64,000 bases of DNA from Variovorax sp. V213 (GTDB taxonomy: Bacteria; Pseudomonadota; Gammaproteobacteria; Burkholderiales; Burkholderiaceae_C), in assembly GCF_041154455.1 (NCBI RefSeq), contig NZ_AP028664.1, positions 1,117,001-1,181,000 on the forward strand, in the 5' to 3' direction. Below the pieces are notes generated by a model. It was not told the origin of the DNA. It worked only from the letters and a program-made list of their open reading frames with translations, and did no database searches. Made by a program: the position numbers and the translations under genes. How positions within the stretch are numbered: the first letter of the stretch is position 1; each line of letters begins with the position of its first letter. Positions 47,050 through 55,413 of this stretch are shown here, piece by piece.

Positions 47050-48033
47050 ATGATTCGATTCGCCCGCAACCTGCGCCGCCTGGCGGTGCTTTCGTTGCTG
47101 CCCGCCGCGGGCCTGCTTGCCGCCGGTCCGGCATCGGCCCAGGCGCGCGACTTCCCCAGCAAGCCCGTCGAGCTGGTGGTGCCTTTCCAGCCGGGCGGCG
47201 GCACCGACGCCCTGGCACGTGCCTTTGCCGATGCCACCCGCAAGCACATGCCGCAGAGCATGATCATCGTCAACAAGCCGGGCGCCAGTGGCGCGATCGG
47301 CTGGCAGGACGTGGTCAATGCCAGGCCCGACGGCTACCGCCTGGCGGTCGTCACGGTGGAACTCACCACGCTGCCGCACATGGGCCTCGCGAAATTCACC
47401 TATGAGGACCTGACGCCCATTGCCCGCCTGAACGCGGACCAATCCGCCATCACCGTGCGCGCGGACGCACCGTGGAACACCGTCGAGGAATTCCTTGCCG
47501 CGGCTAGGAAGGACAGCGGCAAACTGAGCATGGGCAATGCCGGCAATGGCTCCATCTGGCATCTCGCCGCCGCCGCGCTGGAAGACAAGACCGGTGCCAA
47601 GTTCAACCACACGCCGTTCCAGGGTGCCGGCCCGGCTGTGCTGGCGCTATTGGGTGGCCACATCGACGCCGTCGCAGTGAGCCCAGCCGAAGTGACGACG
47701 TACGTGCAGGCCGGCAAGCTCAAGACGCTGGCGGTGATGGCCGAGCAGCGCGTCAAGGGCTTCGACAAGGTGCCGACCCTGAAGGAGCGTGGGATCGACC
47801 TGGTTATCGGTACCTGGCGGGGCATCGCGGCGCCGAAGAACACGCCCCCGGAAGTCGTGGCCTACCTGAAGAACCTGAGCCAGAAGGCGGCCAGCGAGCC
47901 GGCCTTCCGCGAGGTGCTGGACAAGCAGAATCTGGGCTTCTCGTATGCCGACGACGTGGCCTTCAAGGCCAACATGGCCAGGGACAACGCCTACTTCAAG
48001 GCGCTGATGGGCAAGCTGGACATCAAGAACTGA
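47050..48033 (+). CDS. tripartite tricarboxylate transporter receptor (Bug/TctC family), orphan
   Basis: Periplasmic receptor of 327 aa with signal peptide (RLAVLSLLPAAGLLAAGPASA, about residue 31). Bug-family motifs are PSKPVELVVPFQPGGGTDALAR, KPGASGAIGWQ, and the late KVPTLKERG. GGAGACATTCC precedes the ATG at 47050. No TctA/TctB membrane subunits lie in the window, so it either borrows a distant transporter or serves as a signalling receptor, as is common for the many Bug proteins of Burkholderiales. Confidence 0.92.
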   Translation: MIRFARNLRRLAVLSLLPAAGLLAAGPASAQARDFPSKPVELVVPFQPGGGTDALARAFADATRKHMPQSMIIVNKPGASGAIGWQDVVNARPDGYRLAVVTVELTTLPHMGLAKFTYEDLTPIARLNADQSAITVRADAPWNTVEEFLAAARKDSGKLSMGNAGNGSIWHLAAAALEDKTGAKFNHTPFQGAGPAVLALLGGHIDAVAVSPAEVTTYVQAGKLKTLAVMAEQRVKGFDKVPTLKERGIDLVIGTWRGIAAPKNTPPEVVAYLKNLSQKAASEPAFREVLDKQNLGFSYADDVAFKANMARDNAYFKALMGKLDIKN

Positions 48034-48046
48034 GAGTGCCGGCGCC

Positions 48047-48766
48047 ATGACCTACCAAGCAAGACTCTTCAATGGCAAGCGCGCGCTGGTCAGCGGTGCA
48101 ACCCAGGGCATCGGCGCTGTCATCGCCAACCACCTGGCCGCGCTGGGTGCCCGGGTCACCGCCATCGGGCTGGGCAAGGGCGACGGTACGCTGGATGCCG
48201 CCGTCGAGGTGAAGGAGGCCGACGTGACCTCGGCGCCAAGCCTCGACGCAGCGTTGGCAGGCATCGACCGGCTCGACATTGTCTTCAACTGCGCCGGCAT
48301 CATCCAGCGCGGCGCCGAGCACGATCTCGAAGTGTTCGAGAAGGTGCTCGCGGTGAACCTCACCGGCACCATGCGGGTGTGCAGCGCAACGCGCGAGCGG
48401 CTCAAGGCCAGCGGCGGCTGCATCGTCAACATGGCTTCGATGCTGAGTTTTTTCGGCGGCGGCCTGGTGCCTGGCTATGCGGCCAGCAAGGGGGGCGTGG
48501 CGCAACTCACCAAGTCGCTGGCGATCGCCTATGCGGCCGATGGCATCCGCGTCAACGCGGTGGCACCGGGCTGGATCGCGACGCCACTGACACAGGCGCT
48601 GCAGGACGACCCGGCGCGCGCCGGCCCCATCCTGGCACGCACGCCCATGGGCCGCTGGGGCACGCCGGACGACGTGGCGCGCGCCGCGATGTTCCTGTGC
48701 ACGCCGGCCGCGGCCTTCATGACCGGGGTGATCCTGCCGGTCGACGGCGGCTACATGGTGAGCTGA
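48047..48766 (+). CDS. short-chain dehydrogenase/reductase
   Basis: Classical SDR of 239 aa with SGATQGIG (cofactor), NCAGI, active-site serine in NMASMLS and YAASKGG (YxxxK). The C-terminus GVILPVDGGYMVS is typical. It starts 13 bases after the Bug gene stop. Slightly shorter than average because the beta2-alpha region is compact. It may act with the first SDR on successive alcohol steps; substrate unknown. Confidence 0.9.
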   Translation: MTYQARLFNGKRALVSGATQGIGAVIANHLAALGARVTAIGLGKGDGTLDAAVEVKEADVTSAPSLDAALAGIDRLDIVFNCAGIIQRGAEHDLEVFEKVLAVNLTGTMRVCSATRERLKASGGCIVNMASMLSFFGGGLVPGYAASKGGVAQLTKSLAIAYAADGIRVNAVAPGWIATPLTQALQDDPARAGPILARTPMGRWGTPDDVARAAMFLCTPAAAFMTGVILPVDGGYMVS

Positions 48767-48869
48767 GCGCGGCTCGCCAATCCGACCTGGACGAAGGGAG
48801 GGCGCCCGGAAGTTCGTGGGGATAATCGAAGGCCACCGCCCGAGCCCACTTCCTTCCAATCGTCGTTCG

Positions 48870-49703
48870 ATGCCCGCATCCTCCAGTTCCCGTGCCCCGC
48901 CGGCGCGCGTGCAGCCGCAAGTGGCGGGCACCGCCGCGTTCTCCAAGTTCATGCAGGTGCTGCAACTGGTGGCGGATGCGCAAGAGCCGATGAACGTTGC
49001 GGCGCTGATGCGCGCGACCGGCTTTCCGCGGCCCACGGTACATCGCATCGTCGCTGCCTTGGTGGCCGAGCGCCTGCTGGCGGAGCAGTCGCATGGCGCC
49101 ACCTTCGCGCTGGGTCCGCGCCTGATCCAGCTGGCGAGCCGCAGCTGGGGCCGCTCCGAGCTGCGCCTGGCGGCGGTGGACGAACTCAAGCGCCTGCGCG
49201 ACGTGACCGGCGAGACGGTGCACCTGGCCGTGCCCAACGGCACGAGCATGGTCTACATCGAGAAGCTCGAGAGCCCGAGTGCCGTGCGAATGGCCTCGCG
49301 CATCGGCACCAGCGTGTCGCTGCACTCGACGGCCGTCGGCAAGGCCTACCTGGCAGCGCTCGACGACGGCGCGGTCAAGGCGCTGCTCAAGGACCTGCCG
49401 ATGCCGCGCTACACCGCCAACACGCCGGTCGACCCAGCGCAGCTGCAGGCAGTGATCCGCGAGGTCCGCGAGCGCGGCTGGGCGGTGGACAACGAGGAAA
49501 ACGAACCCGGCATCTATTGCTTCGGGGCCGTCATCCGTGGCACGGGCGGTGCGCCGGTGGCTGCGATCAGCGTCAGCACGCTGGTGTTCCGCCAGAAGGA
49601 AGATCCGCTGCAGAGTTATGTGGCGCCGCTGCTGGAATCCTGCCGCGTGATCTCGGAGCGCATCGCCCAGACGCCCTCGCTCTCGGCCGGCGACATGCTC
49701 TAG
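48870..49703 (+). CDS. IclR-family regulator
   Basis: Regulator of 277 aa. The winged HTH is at about residues 25-85 (MQVLQLVADAQEPMNVAALMRATGFPRPTVHRIV split across helices), followed by the IclR effector domain (SLHSTAVGKAYLAAL, RGWAVDNEENEPGIYCFGAVI). The cluster order suggests it controls the cupin-SDR-Bug-SDR genes; it lies 103 bases downstream in the same direction. Possible site at 45697-45710. I use the ATG at 48870; a GTG at 48816 also opens this frame. Confidence 0.9.
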   Translation: MPASSSSRAPPARVQPQVAGTAAFSKFMQVLQLVADAQEPMNVAALMRATGFPRPTVHRIVAALVAERLLAEQSHGATFALGPRLIQLASRSWGRSELRLAAVDELKRLRDVTGETVHLAVPNGTSMVYIEKLESPSAVRMASRIGTSVSLHSTAVGKAYLAALDDGAVKALLKDLPMPRYTANTPVDPAQLQAVIREVRERGWAVDNEENEPGIYCFGAVIRGTGGAPVAAISVSTLVFRQKEDPLQSYVAPLLESCRVISERIAQTPSLSAGDML

Positions 49704-49725
49704 CCGGCGCTCTTGCGGCGCCCGC

Positions 49726-50196
49726 TCAGTCCGCCTCCAGCGGCGCGAGCATGGTCCCGCGGCAGTTCGGCGAGCCGCAACGGCAGGGGTATTTTTCGGC
49801 CGGCGAACCATCGTCCGCGGTCAGGGAATAGTCGATGAACAGCTCGTCGCCCGCGTCCACCGGCACGAGGGTCTGGAACTTGAGCATCAGCTCGCCCGCG
49901 TCGTCGTATTCCTCGACCGCCTCGCAGTTGGGATCGCAGGCGTGGTTCAGGTGGCGCGTGCCGTTGCCGCCCTTGGCGCCGTCGATCGTCTCGTGGTTGG
50001 AGAGCGTGAACAGGTAGGTGAGCTGGTCGTTCCACGACTTGGCCGCAATCTCCTGCGGTGTGTAGCGCCGGCCTTCGTAGAGGCCGAGGAATGCCTCGGC
50101 CGGCAGGTCGCACGCCGCAAATGCACCGAGCCCGTGCACCCCGCTGGGCGCGACCCGGATGTTGGGTGTGGACGAGGTTTGCTTGCGGGGTTTCAT
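49726..50196 (-). CDS. SET-domain protein (putative protein-lysine methyltransferase)
   Basis: Compact SET protein of 156 aa. Recognisable motifs are VHGLGAFAACDLPAE, the SAM/active-site RHLNHACDPNCE (NHxCxPN), FIDYSL and a post-SET zinc cluster CRCGSPNCRG near the C-terminus. Start MKPRKQTSSTP at 50196. Similar small SET proteins occur across Burkholderiales, and their targets are mostly unknown. It lies tail-to-tail with IclR and 59 bases after the LysR stop, so it may be cotranscribed with that LysR. Confidence 0.88.
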   Translation of the reverse strand: MKPRKQTSSTPNIRVAPSGVHGLGAFAACDLPAEAFLGLYEGRRYTPQEIAAKSWNDQLTYLFTLSNHETIDGAKGGNGTRHLNHACDPNCEAVEEYDDAGELMLKFQTLVPVDAGDELFIDYSLTADDGSPAEKYPCRCGSPNCRGTMLAPLEAD

Positions 50197-50255
50197 GTGC
50201 GGAAGAGGCGGGGGTGGGAGACAAGGCGAGTGGCAAGTGTGCACCAGCAGCTTGC

Positions 50256-51176
50256 TCATCTGTCGGGATCTTCGTCGGCCTGGGCCTGGAACATGCGCGT
50301 GAAATCGCAGCATTCCTGCGCCAGCATCACGATGGAGGATGTGAGCGCGCTGCGGTGCTCGCCCTTGTGCATGGCCACGTAGCGCACCACCGGCAGGGCA
50401 GGCACCACGTCGATCACGGCGAGCATGCCGGCCGAAACGAGCGGGTCCAGGCACTGGCGCGGAAGGTAGCTCACGCCCAGCCCGGACACCGTGAGCCCGG
50501 TCAGCGCCACGAGGTTGCTCACCACGATGGTGTCGGACGGCTGCACGCCCTGGTCCTTCATCCAGGCGTCGTAGGCGCGGCCGGTGCCGGAGTTCTTGCC
50601 CTGCACCAGCATGCGGTGCCGCGCGAGTTCGTGCAGCCGCATGCTGCCGGTGGCTGGCACCACGCCGGGCTTGCACATCCAGGCGCTTTCCACTTGGCCG
50701 ATGGCCTTGCTCTGCATGCGCGAATCGGCAAAGGTGTCGGGCACGATCACCAGGTCGAGTTCGTCGGCCAGCAGCTTGTCGCGCAATTGCAGGCTGTCGT
50801 CGACGTCGGGCTCGAGAATGACCTTGGGATAGTGCTGCTGGATCAGGCCGACGAGCCGCGGCAGCCATGTCATCGCAGTCAGTTCGGTCACGCCGATGCG
50901 CAGCCGGCGCTCCACCACGCCCGGCTTGCCGAACTGCTCGACGGCGGCGTCGCGCTGCTCGAGCAGCCTGGCCGCGAGGACGAACATCTCTTCGCCTTTT
51001 TCGGTCAGGCGCGCGGCGCGCTGGCTGCGGTCGAAAAGCTCCGTGTCGAACAGCAGCTCGAGTTCATGCACCCGCTTGGACACGGCCGACTGCGAGGTGT
51101 GAAGCTGGTTGGCCGCCTGGGCGAAGCCGCCGAGCTTGGCGATCCAGTACAGGGCTTCGAGCTGCTTGAAGGTCAT
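50256..51176 (-). CDS. LysR-family regulator
   Basis: Regulator of 306 aa. The HTH is at 1-60 (FKQLEALYWIAKLGGFAQAANQL, SQSAVSKRVHELELLF), with the effector domain from about residue 90 (LRIGVTELTAMTWLPRLV). The start is either the ATG at 51176 or the adjacent in-frame GTG at 51179. It is divergent from the receptor/aminotransferase pair, with an operator array between (51196-51224). Confidence 0.9.
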   Translation of the reverse strand: MTFKQLEALYWIAKLGGFAQAANQLHTSQSAVSKRVHELELLFDTELFDRSQRAARLTEKGEEMFVLAARLLEQRDAAVEQFGKPGVVERRLRIGVTELTAMTWLPRLVGLIQQHYPKVILEPDVDDSLQLRDKLLADELDLVIVPDTFADSRMQSKAIGQVESAWMCKPGVVPATGSMRLHELARHRMLVQGKNSGTGRAYDAWMKDQGVQPSDTIVVSNLVALTGLTVSGLGVSYLPRQCLDPLVSAGMLAVIDVVPALPVVRYVAMHKGEHRSALTSSIVMLAQECCDFTRMFQAQADEDPDR

Positions 51177-51195
51177 CACGGTGCGTGCCCTTTGG

Positions 51196-51224
51196 ATTGA
51201 ATACTTTTATTCATGTTATTCAAT
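51196..51224. promoter_or_regulatory. operator array between lysR and the amino-acid receptor gene
   Basis: Half-sites TGAATA (51198-51203), TATTCA (51208-51213) and TATTCA (51217-51222) lie in an AT-rich gap. The outer pair extends to ATTGAATA/TATTCAAT with 8-base perfect arms and a 13-base spacer. This fits the paired recognition/activation sites of LysR regulation. Confidence 0.65.
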
Positions 51225-51319
51225 CACAAAAAATCGCTTTTAGAAATTTGAAGGTGCGCAGAAGATTCGCTCCGGTCCTGCCCTGTGTACTTCCTGCCTC
51301 ATCTTCAAAGGAACATTCC

Positions 51320-52213
51320 ATGAACCTCAAACAGTCCCTCGTGCTCGGCGCCAGCATTGCGCTGTTCTGCGGTGCTGCCGCCTCTCAAGAGAGCCCGACG
51401 CTGCGCAAGATCAAGGAAACCGGCACGGTGCAGATCGGCAGCCGCGACACGCAGATTCCGTTTTCCTACAAGACCGGCGCCGAAAGCGCGCCCATCGGCT
51501 TCACCAACGAGATCTGCCTGAAGGTGGTCGACGCCATCAAGGCCAAGCTCGGCCTGCAGAAGATCGAGGTGCGCTACACGCTGCTCAATTCGACCAACCG
51601 CATTCCGCTGGTGCAGAACGGCACGGTCGACCTCGACTGCGCGACCACCACCAACACGGTGCAGCGCCAGCAGCAGGTCGACTTTGCGCCGAGCCATTTC
51701 GTCACCAACATCACCGCCGCAGTGAAGAAGAACTCGGGCATCAACTCGATCGCCGACCTGCAGGGCAAGACCGTGGCCACGGTGGCCGGCAGCACCTCGA
51801 TGCAGCTGCTGCGCGGCTTCCGCAAGACCGAGAACATCGAGGTGCAGGAAATTGCGGGCAAGGACACGGCCGACGCCTTCCTGCTGCTCGCGAGCGACCG
51901 CGCCGTGGCCTACGTGCTCGACGACGTACAGCTGGCCGGCCTCATCGCCAACCAGCCCAACGCCTCCGACTACAAGCTGCTGAAGGACGTGCTGCGGCAG
52001 GAACCCTACGGCATCATGATGCGCAAGGACGACCCCGAGTTCAAGGCGATCGTCGACCAGACCGTGACCGAGATGATGAAGTCGGGCGCCATCGACAAGC
52101 TCTATGCCAAGTGGTTCATGGCGCCCATTCCTCCGCGCAACGTGAACCTCAACTTCCCGATGTCCGACGCCGTGCGCGAGGTCTACAAGAACCCGAACAA
52201 CAAGGGCGTTTGA
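51320..52213 (+). CDS. amino-acid ABC substrate-binding protein (GltI-like), orphan
   Basis: Periplasmic receptor, family 3, 297 aa. Signal peptide MNLKQSLVLGASIALFCGAA. GSRDTQIPFSYKT, PIGFTNEICLKVVDAIK and LNSTNRIPLVQNGTVDLDC are close to glutamate/aspartate receptors GltI. AAAGGAA precedes the ATG at 51320. No permease or ATPase accompanies it, so it must feed another transporter. It is 2 bases upstream of the aminotransferase start, probably one operon. Confidence 0.9.
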   Translation: MNLKQSLVLGASIALFCGAAASQESPTLRKIKETGTVQIGSRDTQIPFSYKTGAESAPIGFTNEICLKVVDAIKAKLGLQKIEVRYTLLNSTNRIPLVQNGTVDLDCATTTNTVQRQQQVDFAPSHFVTNITAAVKKNSGINSIADLQGKTVATVAGSTSMQLLRGFRKTENIEVQEIAGKDTADAFLLLASDRAVAYVLDDVQLAGLIANQPNASDYKLLKDVLRQEPYGIMMRKDDPEFKAIVDQTVTEMMKSGAIDKLYAKWFMAPIPPRNVNLNFPMSDAVREVYKNPNNKGV

Positions 52214-52215
52214 GG

Positions 52216-53532
52216 ATGTCGGAACAACAACCGAACCATGCCAACGGGCTGGCGTTTCCCGACGCGCTGATGCGCGAGGTGAAGCAGCGCTTTCTCCATG
52301 TCGACCACGACCACCACGGGCGCGAGCGCCTCTACTTCGACAACGCGGGCGGCTCGTTCCGGCTGAAGGCGGCGGTCGAGCGCTTCGCGCAGGTCGACGC
52401 CATTCCCGACAACGCGGAGCGCATTCACGCCACGGCCGTCGAGCTCCAGGAAATCCAGGCCAGGGCTGCGGCCGACGTGCGCACCATCCTCAATGCGCGG
52501 GGCGGCAGCGTCTATGCATCGCTGACGGCATCGGGCGCGATGTTCGACATGGTGCGCGCGGTGGCCGAGAACGTGCCGGGCACGAACATGGTCACCACCG
52601 TGCTCGAGCACCCCTCGTCGTTCGACGCCATGAGTCTCTACGCGGGCAAATCCGGCCGCGAACTGCGGGTGGCAAAGAGCAATCCCGAGACCGGCGGCGT
52701 CGATGCCGACGAGATCGTCCGGCTGGTGGACGAAAACACCTGCCTGCTCAACGTGATCTATGCATCGAACATCTCGGGTGCCAAGCTCGACATGGAACAG
52801 ATCGTCCGGCGCGCGCGCGAGATCAAGCCCGATCTCTACATCGTGGTGGACGCCGTGCAGCATGCGCCGCACGGCCTGATCGACCTGCAGAAGACGCCTG
52901 TGGATGGCATCAACATGGCGCCCTACAAATTCTTCGGCTGCCGTGGCTCGGGGCTCTCATGGGTGTCGGACCGCGCAGCGCTGCTGCCGCACCACAAGCT
53001 CGCGGGCAAGAAGCCCGACTTCTGGGACCTGGGCAGCTCCGCGCCCTGGCAGTTTGCCGTGCTCACCGAAATCGTGGATTACGTGTGCTGGCTCGGCGGC
53101 CATTTTTCGGACGCCACCGGGCGCCGCGCGCTGTTCGAGGCGGGCATCGCGCACATCGAGCTGCACGAGCGGGCCTTGCTCGCGGCGCTGCTCGACGGGA
53201 GCGGCAAGGCCAGGGGCTTGCGCCGGATCGAAGGCGTCAGGGTCTTCCTCGATCATCCGGACCTGACCAAGCGCGACCTGATCATCGGCATCGGCTTCGA
53301 GCGCCTCGACTGCACGCAGGCGGTGGTCGAGTACGGAAAGCGCGGCGTCACCGTGTACGAGCGCGCGGCGAGCAGCATCTATTCGAAGCGCATGCTCGAC
53401 TCCTTCGGCCTCGAAGGCACGGTGCGGGTTTCGCCGCTGCACTGCCACTCGGCCGCCGACGTGGAGAAGTTTCTCCAGGTGACGCGGGAGATTGCTGCCA
53501 GCGCGAACGGGTCGCGAAAAGAAGCCGGCTGA
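52216..53532 (+). CDS. class-V PLP aminotransferase (cysteine desulfurase-like fold)
   Basis: PLP enzyme of 438 aa. The Schiff-base lysine is in MAPYKFFGCRG (about residue 238), with DAVQHAPHG preceding it as the usual cofactor aspartate/histidine segment and LYFDNAGG near the N-terminus. It carries no IscS active-site cysteine loop that I can see, so transamination or a lyase reaction is more likely than desulfuration. The start ATG at 52216 follows the receptor stop by 2 bases with TGAGGA upstream. Substrate presumably the amino acid bound by the receptor. Confidence 0.88.
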   Translation: MSEQQPNHANGLAFPDALMREVKQRFLHVDHDHHGRERLYFDNAGGSFRLKAAVERFAQVDAIPDNAERIHATAVELQEIQARAAADVRTILNARGGSVYASLTASGAMFDMVRAVAENVPGTNMVTTVLEHPSSFDAMSLYAGKSGRELRVAKSNPETGGVDADEIVRLVDENTCLLNVIYASNISGAKLDMEQIVRRAREIKPDLYIVVDAVQHAPHGLIDLQKTPVDGINMAPYKFFGCRGSGLSWVSDRAALLPHHKLAGKKPDFWDLGSSAPWQFAVLTEIVDYVCWLGGHFSDATGRRALFEAGIAHIELHERALLAALLDGSGKARGLRRIEGVRVFLDHPDLTKRDLIIGIGFERLDCTQAVVEYGKRGVTVYERAASSIYSKRMLDSFGLEGTVRVSPLHCHSAADVEKFLQVTREIAASANGSRKEAG

Positions 53533-53570
53533 CCTCGTGCCATGGTCGGGTTACGGCGCGAGGGCTGGCC

Positions 53571-54488
53571 TCAGTCGCGGTCGCGATCGATGCCGAAGGC
53601 GCGCAGCTGGGCCGCCAGCCGTTCGTACTCGGCCGCATCCAGCGCCACCAGCGGCGGCCGCACCCGCATCCAGCCCGGCGCATCGTCGAGGGCAGCCATC
53701 AAGCCCTTGAAGGCGGCCGTCAATCCGTAGCCGCCGAGAATCTTGAGGAGGTCCAGCACGCGCTGCTGGTCGACCTGGGGCTGCGTGGAGCCTCCGACCA
53801 GGCGCTGCACGAGGCGCGGCATCACATTGGCGATGCCGCTGACGGCGCCGAGGCTGCCGCGTGCGGCCATCGTCTGAAGGTCCGGCTCGTTGCCTACCCA
53901 CACCTGCATCGGCGGCATGAACGCCTCGGCGTAGGCCAGCGAATCCTCGCGCTTGCAGCCGCTGTCCTTCAGGCCCACGATTGTCTCCGGGTACAGCGTC
54001 TTCAGCGTACGGATCACGTGGTGGCTCAGCCCCACGCCCGCCACCTGCGGGATGTGATACAGCACGATGCGCAGCCGCGAATCGGCGACGCCGTCGATGA
54101 TCCATCGGTAGGCGTCGATCACTCCCTGGTCGGGAACGCCCTTGAGGAAGAAGGGCGGCAGCAGCAGGCAGCCGTAGGCGCCCAGCTCCACCGCATGCCG
54201 GGTCAGCGCGAACGCATCCGGCAGCGCGGCACAGCTGGTGGAAGCCAGGATGCGCCCGGCAGGCACGCCGTGGGCGACCAGGCCGGCCAGTGCATTCATC
54301 CGTTCGCTCACGCTGAAGGACGGGCCTTCGCCGGTCGTGCCGAAAGGCGTCACGCCGGTGCAGCCGGCGTCGAGCAGGCGCAACGCGTGCGCGGCGAAGC
54401 GGGGGGTGTCGATGCCGAGCTTCTCGTCGAGCGGGGTCAGCAGGGCGGGCCAGATGCCGGTGTAGGGAACGGTGGAGGGGGTGTTCAA
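53571..54488 (-). CDS. DHDPS/N-acetylneuraminate lyase family enzyme
   Basis: Schiff-base (beta/alpha)8 enzyme of 305 aa. TPFGTTGEG is the oxoacid-binding loop (residues 47-55), the tyrosine is in VLYHIPQ and the lysine in VGLKDSGC. It is the last gene of the eight-gene operon. The frame appears to start with TTG at 54488 (no in-frame ATG nearby), so the exact N-terminus is uncertain. It differs clearly from the other family member at 5384-6298, whose loop is CGSLGE. Probably cleaves or dehydrates a 2-oxo acid intermediate. Confidence 0.87.
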   Translation of the reverse strand: MNTPSTVPYTGIWPALLTPLDEKLGIDTPRFAAHALRLLDAGCTGVTPFGTTGEGPSFSVSERMNALAGLVAHGVPAGRILASTSCAALPDAFALTRHAVELGAYGCLLLPPFFLKGVPDQGVIDAYRWIIDGVADSRLRIVLYHIPQVAGVGLSHHVIRTLKTLYPETIVGLKDSGCKREDSLAYAEAFMPPMQVWVGNEPDLQTMAARGSLGAVSGIANVMPRLVQRLVGGSTQPQVDQQRVLDLLKILGGYGLTAAFKGLMAALDDAPGWMRVRPPLVALDAAEYERLAAQLRAFGIDRDRD

Positions 54489-54539
54489 GATCGGGCTTTC
54501 GAAGATGAAGGGTTGGGGACAAGGAAGACGAAGTGCGTT

Positions 54540-55409
54540 TCAGCCCTCGGCGCCAAAGTGCGCGTCGAGTTGCTGATGGGCCGGCAGGCCGACGATGCGG
54601 GTGAAGTCGGCATAGGCGAGCGAGGGCACGTCGCGCGGCGTGCCGTCCCGCCGCAGGCGGGCCAGCGCCTGCTCGACGGCCAGCGCAGCGCTGAACAGGG
54701 CCGTCACTGCATACAGCACCACGGCGAAGCCCATGCCCTGCAGGTCGGCTGCGCTCAGAGCGGTGGTTTCGTTGCCGTCGACGATGGAGACGATCTTCGG
54801 CCCGGGCAGGCGCCTGGCCACGGCCTCCACCTCGGCGATCTTCTTGATGCCGTCGACGAAGACCAGGTCGACGCCCGCGTCCTGCCAGCGCTTGGCGCGC
54901 GCCAGCGCCTCGTCGATGCCGGCGGCGGGCAATGCGTCGGTGCGCCCGATGATCAGCATCGGGTCGCTGCCGCGCGCGGCCACCGCGCAGCGCAGCCGGC
55001 GCTCGTTCTCGCGCGCGTCGATCAGCCGGATGCCGGCCATCTGGCCGCAGCGCTTGGGCGCCACCTGGTCCTCGAGGTGAATGGCGGCCACGCCGGACTG
55101 GACGTACTCGCGCACGGTGCGCTCGATGTTCGACGGGCCGCCGTAGCCGGTGTCGGCATCGGCGATCACCGGCACGCCGACGGCACGCACCATGTCGCGT
55201 GCGTGGCCGGTCATCTCGGTCTGCGTCATGAGGCCGATGTCGGGCTGGCCCAGCCGCGATGCGGTAGCGCCGAAGCCGGTCATGTAGATGGCCGGGAAGC
55301 CGGCGCGCTCGATCTGGCGCGCACTCAGCGCGTCGTAGGCGCCGGGCGCCTGGACGATGGGGCCGGCGGCGAGCAGCGCCTTCAGGGACAGTGCGGGATG
55401 CGAGGCCAT
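54540..55409 (-). CDS. isocitrate lyase/PEP mutase superfamily lyase
   Basis: Metal-dependent TIM-barrel enzyme of 289 aa. Signatures are APGAYDALSARQIERAG near the N-terminus, DADTGYGG (94-101) for metal binding and the catalytic cysteine loop KRCGQMAG, which reads KRCGH in methylisocitrate lyases and oxaloacetate decarboxylases. The H-to-Q change at that loop hints at a different substrate. It lies between an SDR and a DHDPS-type enzyme in the operon. Candidate reactions are C-C cleavage of a methylcitrate- or dimethylmalate-like compound, or decarboxylation. Confidence 0.88.
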   Translation of the reverse strand: MASHPALSLKALLAAGPIVQAPGAYDALSARQIERAGFPAIYMTGFGATASRLGQPDIGLMTQTEMTGHARDMVRAVGVPVIADADTGYGGPSNIERTVREYVQSGVAAIHLEDQVAPKRCGQMAGIRLIDARENERRLRCAVAARGSDPMLIIGRTDALPAAGIDEALARAKRWQDAGVDLVFVDGIKKIAEVEAVARRLPGPKIVSIVDGNETTALSAADLQGMGFAVVLYAVTALFSAALAVEQALARLRRDGTPRDVPSLAYADFTRIVGLPAHQQLDAHFGAEG

Positions 55410-55413
55410 GGCT

